NCBI GenBank assembly: GCA_003481775.1
Contig: QULU01000016.1
Coordinates: 23,382 to 87,381 of the forward strand
Direction: 5' to 3'
DNA from: Clostridiaceae bacterium OM02-2AC
GTDB lineage: Bacteria > Bacillota_I > Bacilli_A > Erysipelotrichales > Erysipelotrichaceae
Length of the DNA: 64,000 nt
In this document: piece after piece, positions 36,429 through 46,653 of the stretch
How the letters are laid out: each line of letters starts with the position of its first letter
Numbering within the stretch: the stretch's first letter is position 1
Program-made: the position numbers and the translations under genes
The notes under the pieces: model-generated
Told to the model about the DNA's origin: nothing
The model's input: only the letters and a program-made list of their open reading frames with translations
Database searches by the model: none

Positions 36429-37595
36429 TTATATATCTCCCAGATATTCCTCCAGCGTGATTCCCTGCGCCATGATCTGAGATGCAATTTCTTTACCAAC
36501 GTAGCGGACATGCCATGGCTCATACTGGTAGCCTGTCATGCTTTCCTTACCTGCCGGATAGCGAATAATAAAGCCGTAGTCTGCACAATGGGCATGCAGC
36601 CATCTTCCATCCGGCGTATTGCCATACCCGTTATCCAAGGCGCCAATGTCAAAGGCAAGTCCGCTTTGATGCTCGGAATGTCCCGGTCTTGCTGAATAGG
36701 TATCAGCAAGCGCCTGTCCATCCTGTGCGACATAGCTGTTATACAAGGAAGCCTGATATGCATAGGAACGATAGCCACTAATCAGCGGCATGGAATAACC
36801 TGCTGCCTCAGCTCCCGCCTGAAGCTGCTGCAGAGCTGCGTAAGCGTTGGAATCCATTCCTCCGTAATTCTGTGGCAGTGCATGCTTTTTATTCACTAGA
36901 AGCACTCCATTGACGTAATACGGCTCAACCGATGCGGCTGTGGCCCCCCCTGACTGTGATGGTGATGACGGTTCATCAGAAGGAGTATTTACCTTCTTCG
37001 GCTTCTGCTCCACTTTTTCTTTTACCGTTACCGTAAACTTTTGGTCTGCACGGTTTCCATTTCGATCCTGCGCATGTATGGTGATGGTGTAGCTCCCTGC
37101 CTTCAACGTATTCAGCCTGCCATCTATCCAATAGCTTCCGGCTGCTGTTTTCTTTGCTTTCTTCAAGGGTCCGTCGATCGGATCACGAACGCTTTTTATA
37201 TTATCTGCGACATCGTACGTTTGCCCATATTCCAGAGTAACATGGTTCTCCTTCAGTTTGATTTCCGGTTTCTTTGTATCCTGTACGTCAATCGTATACG
37301 GTATGTTTTTCGTCTGCCCTTCATAGCTCAATACATAGGTGATTGTCTGGATACCTGTTTTCTTTGTATGAACGCTCGGATAGGTTTTCACTTCACCAAC
37401 TGAATGCTTTACGAAGGAGCTGCTGTCTATCTTTTCCCCATATTCCAGAATCTGACGATCCTTATGGAACGTTATCTCCATCTTTGCATAATCCTGTTCC
37501 TTTTTTTGGTTTTGTGACCAGATATATCCAACAGTGCCGGAAGCTGCGAGTATCATTGCAATACCGGCAATGAGAACCGTTTTCTTAATTCGCAT
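36429..37595 (-). CDS. M15-family D-alanyl-D-alanine carboxypeptidase with Ig-like domains
   Basis: The 388-residue protein has an N-terminal anchor (~6-24), then two Ig-like/cadherin-like repeats (~40-105 and ~108-195). The second repeat has the DUF5011 pattern KPEIKLKENHVTLEYGQTYD...AQDRNGNRA. A Ser/Pro/Gly linker and a VanY domain follow (~230-388, with HSEHQSGLAFDIG and EPWHVRYVG). It is predicted to act on cell-wall peptides at a distance from the membrane. It is a paralogue of the M15 lipoprotein just downstream, but with a different anchoring and spacer design, and it is a separate transcription unit. Confidence 0.9.
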   Translation of the reverse strand: MRIKKTVLIAGIAMILAASGTVGYIWSQNQKKEQDYAKMEITFHKDRQILEYGEKIDSSSFVKHSVGEVKTYPSVHTKKTGIQTITYVLSYEGQTKNIPYTIDVQDTKKPEIKLKENHVTLEYGQTYDVADNIKSVRDPIDGPLKKAKKTAAGSYWIDGRLNTLKAGSYTITIHAQDRNGNRADQKFTVTVKEKVEQKPKKVNTPSDEPSSPSQSGGATAASVEPYYVNGVLLVNKKHALPQNYGGMDSNAYAALQQLQAGAEAAGYSMPLISGYRSYAYQASLYNSYVAQDGQALADTYSARPGHSEHQSGLAFDIGALDNGYGNTPDGRWLHAHCADYGFIIRYPAGKESMTGYQYEPWHVRYVGKEIASQIMAQGITLEEYLGDI

Positions 37596-37937
37596 AAGCT
37601 AACCACTCCCTTTACTACACTATAATACTACAATGCAGGTAAAAAGAATACATGTAGCCCTTCTATTCAATGTAAAAGAAATTGCTAGAGTATACCATAA
37701 AGCTAGGTTTGTTTCCACGTTCCTCTTTCCCTCCACCTTAGTTTAAGATTATTTGTTTTCTCTGCGTGCATGATTCCTTCTCAAATCTGAAACCGAAGGA
37801 ACCCCATTGCCGCTTGCACAGCTACGCTTGCAATCAATTCCAGTAGGGGAAGCAGCCAATCTTTGTGGATATCTAAATTATCGCAGGCATAAAAAAAACT
37901 GCAGCGTTATTGATTTGCGTTGCAGTTCTCCTGTTAT
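37596..37937. other. Intergenic region between rplQ and the M15 peptidase gene
   Basis: Apart from the rplQ terminator and an AT-rich block around 37615-37635 that probably holds the peptidase promoter, nothing is recognised. Confidence 0.55.
37891..37926 (-). terminator. Terminator of the S10-spc-alpha operon
   Basis: On the minus strand, AACTGCAACG pairs with CGCTGCAGTT (one mismatch) across an ~11-base loop, followed by eight Ts, 12 bases after the rplQ stop. Confidence 0.8.
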
Positions 37938-38303
37938 TTATTTAACTAATTCAATGATAGCCATAGGTGCTGCGTCTCCGCGACGTACTCTTGTCTTAAC
38001 AACACGAGTATATCCACCCTTACGGTCTGCATAAGCAGGTCCGATTTCTTCAAACAGCTTCTGCAGAGCAGTCTGTCCTGTCTCTTCATTGACAACAACA
38101 TCACGTACAAAGCTTGCAGCCTGACGACGAGCGTGCAGGTCTCCACGTTTTGCCAGTGTGATCAGTTCATCAACAACGGAACGAAGTTCCTTTGCTTTCA
38201 TTTCAGTAGTTTCAATCTGACCGTAAGCGATCACGGATGTAGCCATGTTACGTAATAAAGCTTTACGGTGGTCAGCTTTACGTCCTAATTTACGATTCCA
38301 CAT
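37938..38303 (-). CDS. rplQ: 50S ribosomal protein L17
   Basis: The 121-residue protein begins [20 protein letters not shown], the normal L17 start, and has the usual bacterial length. It is the last gene of the ribosomal superoperon, 27 bases after rpoA, and is followed by a terminator rather than by ecfA1 as in many relatives. Confidence 0.98.
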   Translation of the reverse strand: MWNRKLGRKADHRKALLRNMATSVIAYGQIETTEMKAKELRSVVDELITLAKRGDLHARRQAASFVRDVVVNEETGQTALQKLFEEIGPAYADRKGGYTRVVKTRVRRGDAAPMAIIELVK

Positions 38304-38330
38304 TGGTCCATTAACCTCCCTTGCGAATAT

Positions 38331-39290
38331 TTATTCGTATGATTTGAAACTCAGTCCCAAATCATAGATCTTATCTTTAACTTCTTTCAATGATTTCTTA
38401 CCAAGGTTTCTTACACGCATCATTTCATCCTCTGTTCTCTGTGTCAGTTCCTCCACGGTCTGGATTCCTGCACGCTTCAAACAGTTGTAGGAACGTACGG
38501 ATAAGTCAAGGTCTTCAATCATCATGACAAGTCCCTTGTTCTGTACCTCGCCCTGTGCTTCCTTCATCACGGATTCCATATCATTTACTGCTTCATGAAC
38601 ATTTGTCAGCAGCTCCAGATGGTCGATTAGAATTTTGCTTGCCAGTGCAACGGACTCTGCCGGACTCAGTGAAGAGTCTGTCCAGATTTCCAGTGCAACC
38701 TTGTCATAGTGAGCATCCTGTCCAACACGAGTCGGCTCTACATTATAGGATACCTTCTCGATTGGTGTATAAATTGAATCTGTGTAAATGATTCCCAGAG
38801 GCTGATTTGGTGTCTGGTACAGCTGCTTGTTCGTGTCAGCACTTACGTACCCGCGGCCAATACGAGCCTGCAGTTCCATTTCCAGCATTCCGCCCTCTTC
38901 CAGTGTACAGATGTGTAAGTCCTTGCTTATTACCTCCACACCTTCCGGGCAAATAATATCAGCACCGGTTACTGCGCCTGGACCCTGTTTTGAGATACGC
39001 AGAGTATAAATTTCATCATCCTGAATACTCATCACAAGGGTTTTGATATTTAAAATGATTGCCGTTACGTCCTCTACAATTCCAGGAATTGAAGTGAACT
39101 CGTGGTAAACACCATCAACTTTAATTGAAAATACGGCAGCTCCCGGTAAAGAGGAGAGCAAAACACGTCTTAGTGCATTTCCAATGGTTGTACCAAAACC
39201 TCTTTCCAAAGGTTCAAACACAAACTTCCCGTAATGTTGAGATTCATCATATTCTTTTACTTCAAAATGTGCACGTTCGAATTTTTGCAT
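38331..39290 (-). CDS. rpoA: DNA-directed RNA polymerase subunit alpha
   Basis: This 319-residue subunit has an N-terminal assembly domain (GFGTTIGNALRRVLLSSLPG) and a C-terminal domain for UP-element and activator contact (DLDLSVRSYNCLKRAGI...MMRVRNLGKKSLKEV). It lies between rpsK and rplQ as in most bacteria. Confidence 0.98.
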   Translation of the reverse strand: MQKFERAHFEVKEYDESQHYGKFVFEPLERGFGTTIGNALRRVLLSSLPGAAVFSIKVDGVYHEFTSIPGIVEDVTAIILNIKTLVMSIQDDEIYTLRISKQGPGAVTGADIICPEGVEVISKDLHICTLEEGGMLEMELQARIGRGYVSADTNKQLYQTPNQPLGIIYTDSIYTPIEKVSYNVEPTRVGQDAHYDKVALEIWTDSSLSPAESVALASKILIDHLELLTNVHEAVNDMESVMKEAQGEVQNKGLVMMIEDLDLSVRSYNCLKRAGIQTVEELTQRTEDEMMRVRNLGKKSLKEVKDKIYDLGLSFKSYE

Positions 39291-39318
39291 AGTTTACCTC
39301 CTCAATTACAGTTAATCA

Positions 39319-39717
39319 TTAACCACGTGGTCGTTTAGGTGGACGACAACCGTTGTGCGGGATCGGTGTCACATCGTTGATCAATGTGATTTCCAGTCCT
39401 GCTACCTGCAGAGCTCTTACAGCTGCTTCACGTCCTGGTCCCGGCCCCTTTACGCTAACTGCAATCGTCTTCATACCATTCTCTATTGCTGCTTTTCCTG
39501 CAGCTTCTCCAGCCATCTGTGCTGCGAAAGGAGTGGATTTACGAGATCCCTTGAATCCTAAAGCACCAGCACTAGACCATGCTACAGCATTTCCGTTTTC
39601 ATCAGTAATAGTAACGATGGTATTGTTAAATGTTGAGTGGACATGTGCAACTCCACGAGCAATATTCTTGCGTGCCTTACGTTTACCACGTGAGTTCGCT
39701 TTTACGTTCTTTGCCAT
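39319..39717 (-). CDS. rpsK: 30S ribosomal protein S11
   Basis: This 132-residue protein has the S11 core [15 protein letters not shown] and the C-terminal [18 protein letters not shown]. It is located at the cleft of the 30S platform. Gene order rpsM-rpsK-rpoA is conserved. Confidence 0.98.
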   Translation of the reverse strand: MAKNVKANSRGKRKARKNIARGVAHVHSTFNNTIVTITDENGNAVAWSSAGALGFKGSRKSTPFAAQMAGEAAGKAAIENGMKTIAVSVKGPGPGREAAVRALQVAGLEITLINDVTPIPHNGCRPPKRPRG

Positions 39718-39738
39718 TATTTACTTCCTCCTATCGTC

Positions 39739-40104
39739 CTATTTCTTTTTGTTTGCTACCGTACGTACTGGACCTTTACGTGTACGAGCATTCGTTTTTG
39801 TACGCTGTCCGCGTACCGGTAATCCTCTTCTGTGACGGATTCCGCGATAGCATCCGATTTCCATTAAACGTTTGATGTTTAACTGAACCTCACGACGCAG
39901 GTCACCTTCAACCTTGATTGCATCGATTTCGTTACGGATTGCATTTACCTGATCTTCTGTTAAGTCTTTTACACGGATATCTTCGCTGATTCCAGTTTTT
40001 GCCAGAATTTTTTCTGATGTGGAGCGACCGATACCGTAAATATACGTTAATGATACTACTACGCGCTTATCGCGTGGTAAGTCTACACCTGCAATACGAG
40101 CCAT
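39739..40104 (-). CDS. rpsM: 30S ribosomal protein S13
   Basis: The 121-residue protein begins [20 protein letters not shown] and ends in the basic tail [15 protein letters not shown]. It contacts the 50S subunit and P-site tRNA. It is 15 bases downstream of rpmJ. Confidence 0.98.
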   Translation of the reverse strand: MARIAGVDLPRDKRVVVSLTYIYGIGRSTSEKILAKTGISEDIRVKDLTEDQVNAIRNEIDAIKVEGDLRREVQLNIKRLMEIGCYRGIRHRRGLPVRGQRTKTNARTRKGPVRTVANKKK

Positions 40105-40119
40105 TACATTACACCTCCG

Positions 40120-40236
40120 TTAGTTTCCCTGTCTCTGTTTGTGTTTTGGATTTTCGCAAATAACCATGACGCGGCCTTTACGTTTGATAATGCGGCACTT
40201 ATCGCATATTGGTTTGACAGATGGTCTTACTTTCAT
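40120..40236 (-). CDS. rpmJ: 50S ribosomal protein L36, zinc-binding form
   Basis: This 38-residue reading frame begins [14 protein letters not shown] and ends KHKQRQGN. The zinc ligands Cys-X2-Cys, Cys and His (CDKC, ICENPKH) are all present, so this is the C+ form. It lies between infA and rpsM, its standard place, with AAGGAGG upstream. Confidence 0.97.
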   Translation of the reverse strand: MKVRPSVKPICDKCRIIKRKGRVMVICENPKHKQRQGN

Positions 40237-40260
40237 GCGTTTTCCTCCTTAATTCACGAC

Positions 40261-40479
40261 TTACTTGTGTCGGAATGTTATACGCCCACGTGTTAAATCA
40301 TACGGTGAAATCTCTACGGTAACACGGTCCCCTGGTAAAATGCGAATGTAGTGCATGCGGATTTTACCAGAAACGTGAGCCAGAATTTCGTGTCCGTTGG
40401 CCAGTTTCACCTTAAACATTGCATTTGGCAGAGTGTCTACAACAACTCCGTCAATTTCAATAACATCTTGTTTACCCAT
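40261..40479 (-). CDS. infA: Translation initiation factor IF-1
   Basis: This 72-residue S1-type OB-fold protein contains [17 protein letters not shown] and ends [11 protein letters not shown]. It occupies the 30S A site during initiation. Its first eight bases overlap the end of map (ATGGGTAA), which couples their translation. Confidence 0.98.
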   Translation of the reverse strand: MGKQDVIEIDGVVVDTLPNAMFKVKLANGHEILAHVSGKIRMHYIRILPGDRVTVEISPYDLTRGRITFRHK

Positions 40480-41245
40480 TATCTGGACGTTCCTCCTTAT
40501 TCAGTGTTGTGAGTATTTCATACCCACCGTTTGTAATCACAATCGTGTGTTCAAAATGAGCTGCCTTACTGCCGTCTCTTGTGACGACACCCCAGCCATC
40601 CTTCAACATTCTTGTCTGTGGTTTGCCCGCGTGAACCATCGGCTCCACTGCCAGCGTCATGCCCTCCTGCAGAAGGATGCCGCGGCCTGCCGGGCCAAAA
40701 TTTGGAACTGTCGGATCTTCATGGACAGAAGTTCCAATACCATGTCCTGCATAGTCTCTTGGAATCGAATACCCGTGCGTAAACACATATTCTCCGATTG
40801 CATGAGAAATATCAGTTAAATGATTCCCCGCTCTGGCCATGTTTAAACCTTCATACAAAGATTCTTCACTGACGCGCATCAGTCGTTGATCTTCCTCACT
40901 GAGCTTGCCAATTCCATAGGTCCAGGCAGAGTCTCCATGGTACCCCTGATAACAGGCACCGATATCTACTGAAACAATGTCTCCATCGCATAAAACGGTA
41001 TCGCCTGGGATACCATGTACTACGACAGAATTTATAGAAATACAGGCTGCTGCCGGAAAGCCGTACAGACCCTTGAATGACGGTGTTGCACCGTTTTCCA
41101 GAATCACATTTTCAATGATTCTATCCAATTCCTGTGTGGTAATTCCGGGCTGCATTGCTGCACTTGCTGCACGATGTGCAAGCGCAACAATTATACCCGC
41201 TTTTCTCATCTTTGTCAACTCCTGATTTGTTTTGGCTTTCACCAT
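40472..41245 (-). CDS. map: Type I methionine aminopeptidase
   Basis: This 257-residue enzyme removes the initiator methionine. Metal ligands are visible in [35 protein letters not shown] and LAVEPMV. The position between adk and infA is the Firmicutes standard. The start is one base after the adk stop. Confidence 0.97.
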   Translation of the reverse strand: MVKAKTNQELTKMRKAGIIVALAHRAASAAMQPGITTQELDRIIENVILENGATPSFKGLYGFPAAACISINSVVVHGIPGDTVLCDGDIVSVDIGACYQGYHGDSAWTYGIGKLSEEDQRLMRVSEESLYEGLNMARAGNHLTDISHAIGEYVFTHGYSIPRDYAGHGIGTSVHEDPTVPNFGPAGRGILLQEGMTLAVEPMVHAGKPQTRMLKDGWGVVTRDGSKAAHFEHTIVITNGGYEILTTLNKEERPDNG

Positions 41246-41246
41246 T

Positions 41247-41894
41247 CTATTTCTCCAGAGCTGTCAATGTATCATTCCATACGCTGTCAATCGGCTGACT
41301 CGCATCAATTCTTGTAACGATTCCCTTGCTATCGTAATAGTCAAGCACCGGAGCCGTCTGCGAGCTGTACTCCTCCAGACGCACAGTTAAGCTTTCCACT
41401 GTATCATCCTTACGCTGGAATAATTCTCCACCACATACGTCGCAAACCTTGTCGACTTTGCTCGGCTTGGATTTGATGTGATAGATTTCTCCACATTCTT
41501 TGCAAATGCGGCGTCCGGTTACACGGTCTGCCAGCTTTTCAAAGTCAATTTCAAGTGCGATGACTTTGTCAATGGCAAGCTCGCTGCCTTCTGCCAGTGC
41601 ATCGAATGCTTTGGCCTGGTCAAGTGTTCTCGGATAGCCATCCAGCAGGAAACCGTTTTTCTTGTCTTCCAGCTTTTCCAGATAACTCTTCACCATATTG
41701 TTAACGACTTCGTCGGGAACCAGCAGTCCTTTATCCATGAAGCTTTTCGCCTCCATGCCAAGAGCTGTTCCCTTTCCGATTTCACTGCGGAAGATATCTC
41801 CCGTAGAAATGTGGTTAACGTTAAACTTCTCGACGATTTTGGCAGACATCGTACCTTTTCCGGCACCAGGTCCTCCCATAATCAGGATATTCAT
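41247..41894 (-). CDS. adk: Adenylate kinase, zinc-binding LID type
   Basis: This 215-residue kinase interconverts ATP, AMP and ADP. The P-loop is GGPGAGKGT, and the LID has two Cys-X2-Cys pairs (CKEC and CDVC), typical of Gram-positive enzymes with structural zinc. DGYPRTLDQA is the AMP-site phrase. It is between secY and map. Confidence 0.98.
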   Translation of the reverse strand: MNILIMGGPGAGKGTMSAKIVEKFNVNHISTGDIFRSEIGKGTALGMEAKSFMDKGLLVPDEVVNNMVKSYLEKLEDKKNGFLLDGYPRTLDQAKAFDALAEGSELAIDKVIALEIDFEKLADRVTGRRICKECGEIYHIKSKPSKVDKVCDVCGGELFQRKDDTVESLTVRLEEYSSQTAPVLDYYDSKGIVTRIDASQPIDSVWNDTLTALEK

Positions 41895-41913
41895 AGGTTC
41901 ACCTTCTATCGTT

Positions 41914-43218
41914 TTATCTCTGCAGGAATCCGCGGTAGGATTTCTGTGTCAGGCGTCCCTCGATCTGTTTTACCGTTTCCATTGCCACACCGACAACGAT
42001 GATGATTCCGGTTCCACCAATACCCATTGACTGTGGAAGATTGATGCCTGGAATCAGAGGCAGTGCATGCGGCAGAACAGCGATAAAGGCAAGCCCGATT
42101 GCTCCCAGAACCGTGATTCTGCACAATACTTTATTAACATATTCTTTTGTTTCCGTACCCGGACGGATTCCCGGGATATACGTACCGGATTTTCCAAGGT
42201 TTTCTGCAATCTTTTCCGGATCCACCTGCAGCTTCGTATAGAAGAAGGTGAATAGCAGAATCAGAATTACATAGATTACAAGGCTGACCGGAGTCTGCAT
42301 TCCCATATAGGTTTCCAGTGTTTTGACCCAGCCTGCTGCAGGCCAGACCATTTTGCAGATCTGCAGCGGCGCCACCATGATGGCGGATGCGAAGATAACA
42401 GGAATTACGCTGGCAGAATTGATTTTCAGCGGCAGGTAAGTCATATCCTTCTTACGAGTCGTTACGGTACTGGATGTATACTGAATCGGAATCTTACGCT
42501 CTGCAGTCTGCATGAAGACAACGAATACGATAATCAGCAGATAGCATACAATATAGAGTCCGTAGGTCAGAATACCATTGAAGGTTGCACTGCTGTTGCT
42601 TGGATCAACCAGCGTCTGCCATGCCGTTGTAAACTGATACGGCAGTCTGGCGATGATACCGGCAGCAATGATCATGGAAACACCGTTTCCGATTCCCTTC
42701 ATGCTGATACGATCTCCAATCCACAGAATGAACATGCTGCCTGCGGTCAGCAGGGTCGCAACGTACAAAATAGAAGCCCATCCGCTTCCATTTACCAGCA
42801 GTGAATCGTACTGTGTAGAGAAACTGTAAACCAGTGTAGATGCCTGGAAAAAGCTCAATACGACTGCCAGATAGCGTGTGTAGCGGTCGATCTGCTTCTT
42901 TCCGGTTGCTCCGCCCTTTGCCAGTTCGGTAAGTGCCGGAACCACATCCATGGATAACAGCTGAATAATAATGGAGGCAGTAATGTATGGACCAACACCC
43001 ATTGCAAAAATGGAAAGCTGCTCCAGACCACCACCGCCTAGCATATTGATCATCGCAAACAGTGAGCTGTCCTGTATACCTTTTATCAATTCGGTTACAT
43101 CTACGCCCGGTACAGTGATTGCTGAACCAAAGCGAAAGACGAACAACATGGCAAGAGTAAAGAATATTCTGTTACGAATATCTTTATTCTTGAACATGTC
43201 TGCAAAGGTCCTAAACAT
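41914..43218 (-). CDS. secY: Preprotein translocase subunit SecY
   Basis: This 434-residue protein with ten predicted membrane helices forms the Sec channel. It has the conserved start FADMFKNKDIRNRIFFTLAM, plug region residues and the cytoplasmic loop with GIRPGTETKEYVNKV. It is located after rplO as usual, two bases beyond its stop. Confidence 0.98.
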   Translation of the reverse strand: MFRTFADMFKNKDIRNRIFFTLAMLFVFRFGSAITVPGVDVTELIKGIQDSSLFAMINMLGGGGLEQLSIFAMGVGPYITASIIIQLLSMDVVPALTELAKGGATGKKQIDRYTRYLAVVLSFFQASTLVYSFSTQYDSLLVNGSGWASILYVATLLTAGSMFILWIGDRISMKGIGNGVSMIIAAGIIARLPYQFTTAWQTLVDPSNSSATFNGILTYGLYIVCYLLIIVFVVFMQTAERKIPIQYTSSTVTTRKKDMTYLPLKINSASVIPVIFASAIMVAPLQICKMVWPAAGWVKTLETYMGMQTPVSLVIYVILILLFTFFYTKLQVDPEKIAENLGKSGTYIPGIRPGTETKEYVNKVLCRITVLGAIGLAFIAVLPHALPLIPGINLPQSMGIGGTGIIIVVGVAMETVKQIEGRLTQKSYRGFLQR

Positions 43219-43220
43219 GA

Positions 43221-43661
43221 TTAGATAACCTCTGCTTTTCCGCCTGCCTGCTCAATGGTAGCGATTGCTGATTTAGAGAATTTGTTTGCTTTAACGCTCA
43301 GCTTCTTCTCCAATTCACCTTCGCCCAGGATTTTAATACCATCCAGTTCTTTCTTTACTAATCCACATTCAATCAGCAGTTCCGGAGTTACTTCCGTACC
43401 GTCCTCAAACCCGTTCAGGGATGCAACGTTTACGATAGCATATTCCTTGCGATTGAAGTTTGTAAATCCACGTTTTGGTAAACGTCTAGCAAGTGGTGTC
43501 TGACCACCTTCAAAACCTAAACGAACGCCTCCGCCAGATCTTGCTTTCTGTCCTTTGTGACCCTTTCCTGCTGTTTTACCATTTCCAGAGCCATGACCGC
43601 GACCAACACGGTAGCTTTTCTGTCTAGCTCCTTCAGTATATTTCATTTCATGTAATTTCAT
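43221..43661 (-). CDS. rplO: 50S ribosomal protein L15
   Basis: The 146-residue protein begins [20 protein letters not shown] and has the Gly/Lys-rich assembly arm [20 protein letters not shown]. It directly follows rpsE with 15 bases between them. The rpmD gene that usually separates the two is missing. Confidence 0.98.
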   Translation of the reverse strand: MKLHEMKYTEGARQKSYRVGRGHGSGNGKTAGKGHKGQKARSGGGVRLGFEGGQTPLARRLPKRGFTNFNRKEYAIVNVASLNGFEDGTEVTPELLIECGLVKKELDGIKILGEGELEKKLSVKANKFSKSAIATIEQAGGKAEVI

Positions 43662-43676
43662 GTTCTAATCCTCCTA

Positions 43677-44189
43677 TTAACCGCGAATTTCTTCTGGTTT
43701 TTTACCACGGAGACGAGCAACTTCCTCGATCGTTTTCAGATCTTTCAGGGCAGAGATCGTAGCACGAACCATGTTGATTGGTGTACGGCTTCCCAGACAC
43801 TTGGAAAGGATATCGTTGATACCAGCCAGCTCCAGGACTGCACGAACAGGACCACCGGCGATAACTCCGGTACCTTCAGAAGCAGGACGCAGGAATACTT
43901 CTCCAGCTCCGTATCTTCCAGTGATTGCATGAGGAATTGTAGTTCCTACAACAGGTACTGTGAAGACATTCTTCTTAGCATCTTCGATTGCTTTCTTAAT
44001 TGCATCAGGTACTTCGTTGGCTTTACCTGTACCAAAGCCGACGCGGCCCTTCTTGTCACCGATAACAACCAGAGCTGCAAAGCGGAAACGACGTCCACCC
44101 TTGACTACTTTTGTTACACGGTTAATGGTAACTACGCGTTCTTCAAATTCTTTTTCAGCATCGCGATTTCTTCTTGGTCTACGTTCCAT
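43677..44189 (-). CDS. rpsE: 30S ribosomal protein S5
   Basis: This 170-residue protein has the double-stranded RNA-binding region [19 protein letters not shown] and [21 protein letters not shown] (44203-44198) is eight bases from ATG 44189 but only two from ATG 44195, so the inner start ([10 protein letters not shown]) is preferred. Confidence 0.97.
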   Translation of the reverse strand: MERRPRRNRDAEKEFEERVVTINRVTKVVKGGRRFRFAALVVIGDKKGRVGFGTGKANEVPDAIKKAIEDAKKNVFTVPVVGTTIPHAITGRYGAGEVFLRPASEGTGVIAGGPVRAVLELAGINDILSKCLGSRTPINMVRATISALKDLKTIEEVARLRGKKPEEIRG

Positions 44190-44201
44190 TCGCATAACCT
44201 C

Positions 44202-44558
44202 CTAAAATTTCAAGCCAGCAACTCTTGCTGCTTCGGCCAATGCCTTTACACGCCCTGTGTAAACATATCCACCACGGTCAAATACAACACCTGTGATGTT
44301 CTTTTCAATTGCACGTTTTGCAATTTCTGTTCCTACAGTTTTAGCGGCTTCAACATTTCCACCGTTTTCTAACTTTAATTCTACACTACTTGCAGATGCC
44401 AGGGTCACACCGTTAACATCATCAATGATCTGCGCGTGAATGTTGCTGTTTGAACGGAAAACGTTCAGGCGGGGACATTCAGGAGTACCGCTGATTTTGG
44501 TACGAACACGCACGTGACGGCGTACTCGCTCGTCATTTCTAGAAACTTTCTTAAGCAT
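44202..44558 (-). CDS. rplR: 50S ribosomal protein L18
   Basis: This 118-residue protein binds 5S rRNA. The motif [10 protein letters not shown] appears as [19 protein letters not shown], and the C-terminus [20 protein letters not shown] is typical. Confidence 0.98.
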   Translation of the reverse strand: MLKKVSRNDERVRRHVRVRTKISGTPECPRLNVFRSNSNIHAQIIDDVNGVTLASASSVELKLENGGNVEAAKTVGTEIAKRAIEKNITGVVFDRGGYVYTGRVKALAEAARVAGLKF

Positions 44559-44579
44559 TGTTCAATTTCTCCTTTCCCA

Positions 44580-45125
44580 CTATTTCTTACCTGCTGTTTT
44601 ACCTTCCTTACGACGAACATATTCACCTTTATAGCGAATACCTTTTCCTTTGTAAGGTTCTGGTTTTCTCACAGCACGAATGTTTGCAGCGAATTCACCA
44701 ACGCGTTGTTTGTCAATTCCTGATACTTTGATATCCGTAGCAGAAGAGCATTCTACCTTCAGACCGTCTTCTACAGCGAACTCAACCGGGTGGGAATACC
44801 CAACGTTTAAGGTCAGTTTGCTTCCGCTTACAGCAGCACGGAAACCGATACCTACCAGTTCCAGCTCCTTTGTAAAGCCTTCAGACACACCTTCCACCAT
44901 GTTAGCCAGCAGTGCACGCGTTGTACCATGCAGCTGTTTTACATGCTTTTCGTCGTTAGGACGAGTTACTGTCAATACATTTTCTTCTACCTTGATTCCC
45001 AAAGCAGGGTTAAACTGACGAGTTAAAGTTCCCTTGGAGCCTTTAACAGTCACCTCATTCCCGGCAGCGATGGTTACTTCAACGCCGGCAGGAATGGTAA
45101 TCGCTTTATTACCGATACGTGACAT
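44580..45125 (-). CDS. rplF: 50S ribosomal protein L6
   Basis: The 181-residue protein begins [17 protein letters not shown]. The C-terminal signature [22 protein letters not shown] lies near the factor-binding site of the large subunit. Confidence 0.98.
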   Translation of the reverse strand: MSRIGNKAITIPAGVEVTIAAGNEVTVKGSKGTLTRQFNPALGIKVEENVLTVTRPNDEKHVKQLHGTTRALLANMVEGVSEGFTKELELVGIGFRAAVSGSKLTLNVGYSHPVEFAVEDGLKVECSSATDIKVSGIDKQRVGEFAANIRAVRKPEPYKGKGIRYKGEYVRRKEGKTAGKK

Positions 45126-45146
45126 TTTCTTACCTCCGTTAAGCTC

Positions 45147-45542
45147 TTACCAAACGTAAGCGATGACTTCACCGCCAACATGTTTAGCTTTTGCTTCTTT
45201 ATCTGTTATCACACCGTGAGATGTAGAGATGATCGCAATACCCAGACCGTTCATTACGCGAGGAATGGAATCCACCTTTGCGTAAACACGTAAACCTGGT
45301 TTAGAGATTCTCTTCAGCCCATTGATTACTTTTTCGTTGTTAGGACCATATTTCAGAGTAACTGTGATGGTTTTCTTAACATCACCATCTACTGTGTAGT
45401 CTGTGATGAATCCTTCATTCTTTAAAATCTTAGCGATTTCAACTTTTTCTTTGTTTGCAGGAATTTCCACTGTTTCGTGACGAGCCTGAAGCGCGTTACG
45501 AACTCTAGTAAGCATATCTGCAATCGGATCTGTCATAATCAT
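45147..45542 (-). CDS. rpsH: 30S ribosomal protein S8
   Basis: This 131-residue protein has [13 protein letters not shown] at the start and [14 protein letters not shown] near the end, the 16S-binding signature. The first ATG (45542) has AGGAGG nine bases upstream; a second ATG two codons on is less well placed. In many bacteria S8 represses the spc genes by binding their mRNA. Confidence 0.97.
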   Translation of the reverse strand: MIMTDPIADMLTRVRNALQARHETVEIPANKEKVEIAKILKNEGFITDYTVDGDVKKTITVTLKYGPNNEKVINGLKRISKPGLRVYAKVDSIPRVMNGLGIAIISTSHGVITDKEAKAKHVGGEVIAYVW

Positions 45543-45563
45543 GACTGTATTCCTCCTATCTGA

Positions 45564-45749
45564 CTACCAACTTGCCTTTTTCACACCCGGGATCTGACCT
45601 TTGTAAGCCAGCTCACGGAAGCAAATACGGCAGAGTTTGTATTTACGTAAAACTGAGTGAGGACGTCCACAACGCTCACATCTAGTGTACTCGCGCACTT
45701 TGTACTTCTGAGGACGTTTTGATTTGTTAACCATTGCTTTTTTTGCCAT
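45564..45749 (-). CDS. rpsN: 30S ribosomal protein S14, zinc type
   Basis: This short 61-residue S14 has the zinc site [10 protein letters not shown]...CRIC (Cys-X2-Cys ... Cys-X2-Cys). This is the C+ form normal for the spc operon of Firmicutes. Confidence 0.98.
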   Translation of the reverse strand: MAKKAMVNKSKRPQKYKVREYTRCERCGRPHSVLRKYKLCRICFRELAYKGQIPGVKKASW

Positions 45750-45765
45750 ATACGTCTAAGTCCTC

Positions 45766-46305
45766 CTATTTCTTGAAAGGCATGCCCATTTCTTCCAGCA
45801 GTGCCTTTGCTTCTTCGTTCGTGTTTGCTGTCGTAACGATGACGATATCCATACCACGAACCTTGTTGATCTTATCGTAATCGATTTCCGGGAAGATCAG
45901 CTGTTCCTTTACACCCAGCGTGTAGTTTCCACGACCGTCAAAGGAAGTGGCACTGACACCGCGGAAGTCACGTACACGTGGCAAAGAGATGTTCATCAGC
46001 TTATCCATGAAATCATACATTTTTTCTTTTCTCAGAGTAACCTTACATCCGATCGGCATTCCTTCACGAAGTTTGAAGTTTGCGATAGACTTCTTAGCTT
46101 TTGTGATTACCGGAGCCTGTCCAGTGATCTGTGCCAGCTCAGCAACTGCTTCATCCAGCACTTTTGGGTTTGAAATAGCTTCACCGATACCCATATTGAT
46201 AACGATTTTATCTACGTGAGGTACTTCCATGACTGATTTGTAGTTGAATTTCTTCATCAGGCTTGGTGTTACGACCTCTTTATATTTCTGTTCTAGGCGA
46301 TTCAT
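45766..46305 (-). CDS. rplE: 50S ribosomal protein L5
   Basis: This 179-residue protein has [20 protein letters not shown] text ([19 protein letters not shown]) and [20 protein letters not shown]. It binds 5S rRNA and P-site tRNA. Confidence 0.98.
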   Translation of the reverse strand: MNRLEQKYKEVVTPSLMKKFNYKSVMEVPHVDKIVINMGIGEAISNPKVLDEAVAELAQITGQAPVITKAKKSIANFKLREGMPIGCKVTLRKEKMYDFMDKLMNISLPRVRDFRGVSATSFDGRGNYTLGVKEQLIFPEIDYDKINKVRGMDIVIVTTANTNEEAKALLEEMGMPFKK

Positions 46306-46317
46306 CCTTTAGCCTCC

Positions 46318-46641
46318 CTACTTAACTTCAGCGCCGGTTTTTTTGTAGACGCGTACCTTTTCTGTGTTACCTTTTTTGTCAGTCTTTGTTTCATAACCGA
46401 CACGGCTTGCCTTCTTCGCTTTGGAATCGTAAGCCATAACGTTTGATACATGGATTGGAGCTTCCTTCTCGATGATTCCTCCATCTGGATTCGCCTGTGT
46501 AGGTTTCAGATGTTTCTTCACCAGGTTAACGCCTTCCACAATCACTTTGTCTTCTTTTGGGAAGACTTTGGTTACTTCACCGATCGTGCCCTTGTAAGCA
46601 CCTGTAATAACCTGAACCTTATCACCTTTTTTGATTTTCAC
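46318..46641 (-). CDS. rplX: 50S ribosomal protein L24
   Basis: This 107-residue KOW-domain protein starts [20 protein letters not shown], then has the [12 protein letters not shown] segment. It initiates 50S assembly. Confidence 0.98.
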   Translation of the reverse strand: MKIKKGDKVQVITGAYKGTIGEVTKVFPKEDKVIVEGVNLVKKHLKPTQANPDGGIIEKEAPIHVSNVMAYDSKAKKASRVGYETKTDKKGNTEKVRVYKKTGAEVK

Positions 46642-46653
46642 AAAGACACCTCC

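Noticed and set aside
43662..43676. A hidden rpmD gene between rplO and rpsE
   Set aside because: Only 15 bases are available, occupied by the rplO ribosome binding site.
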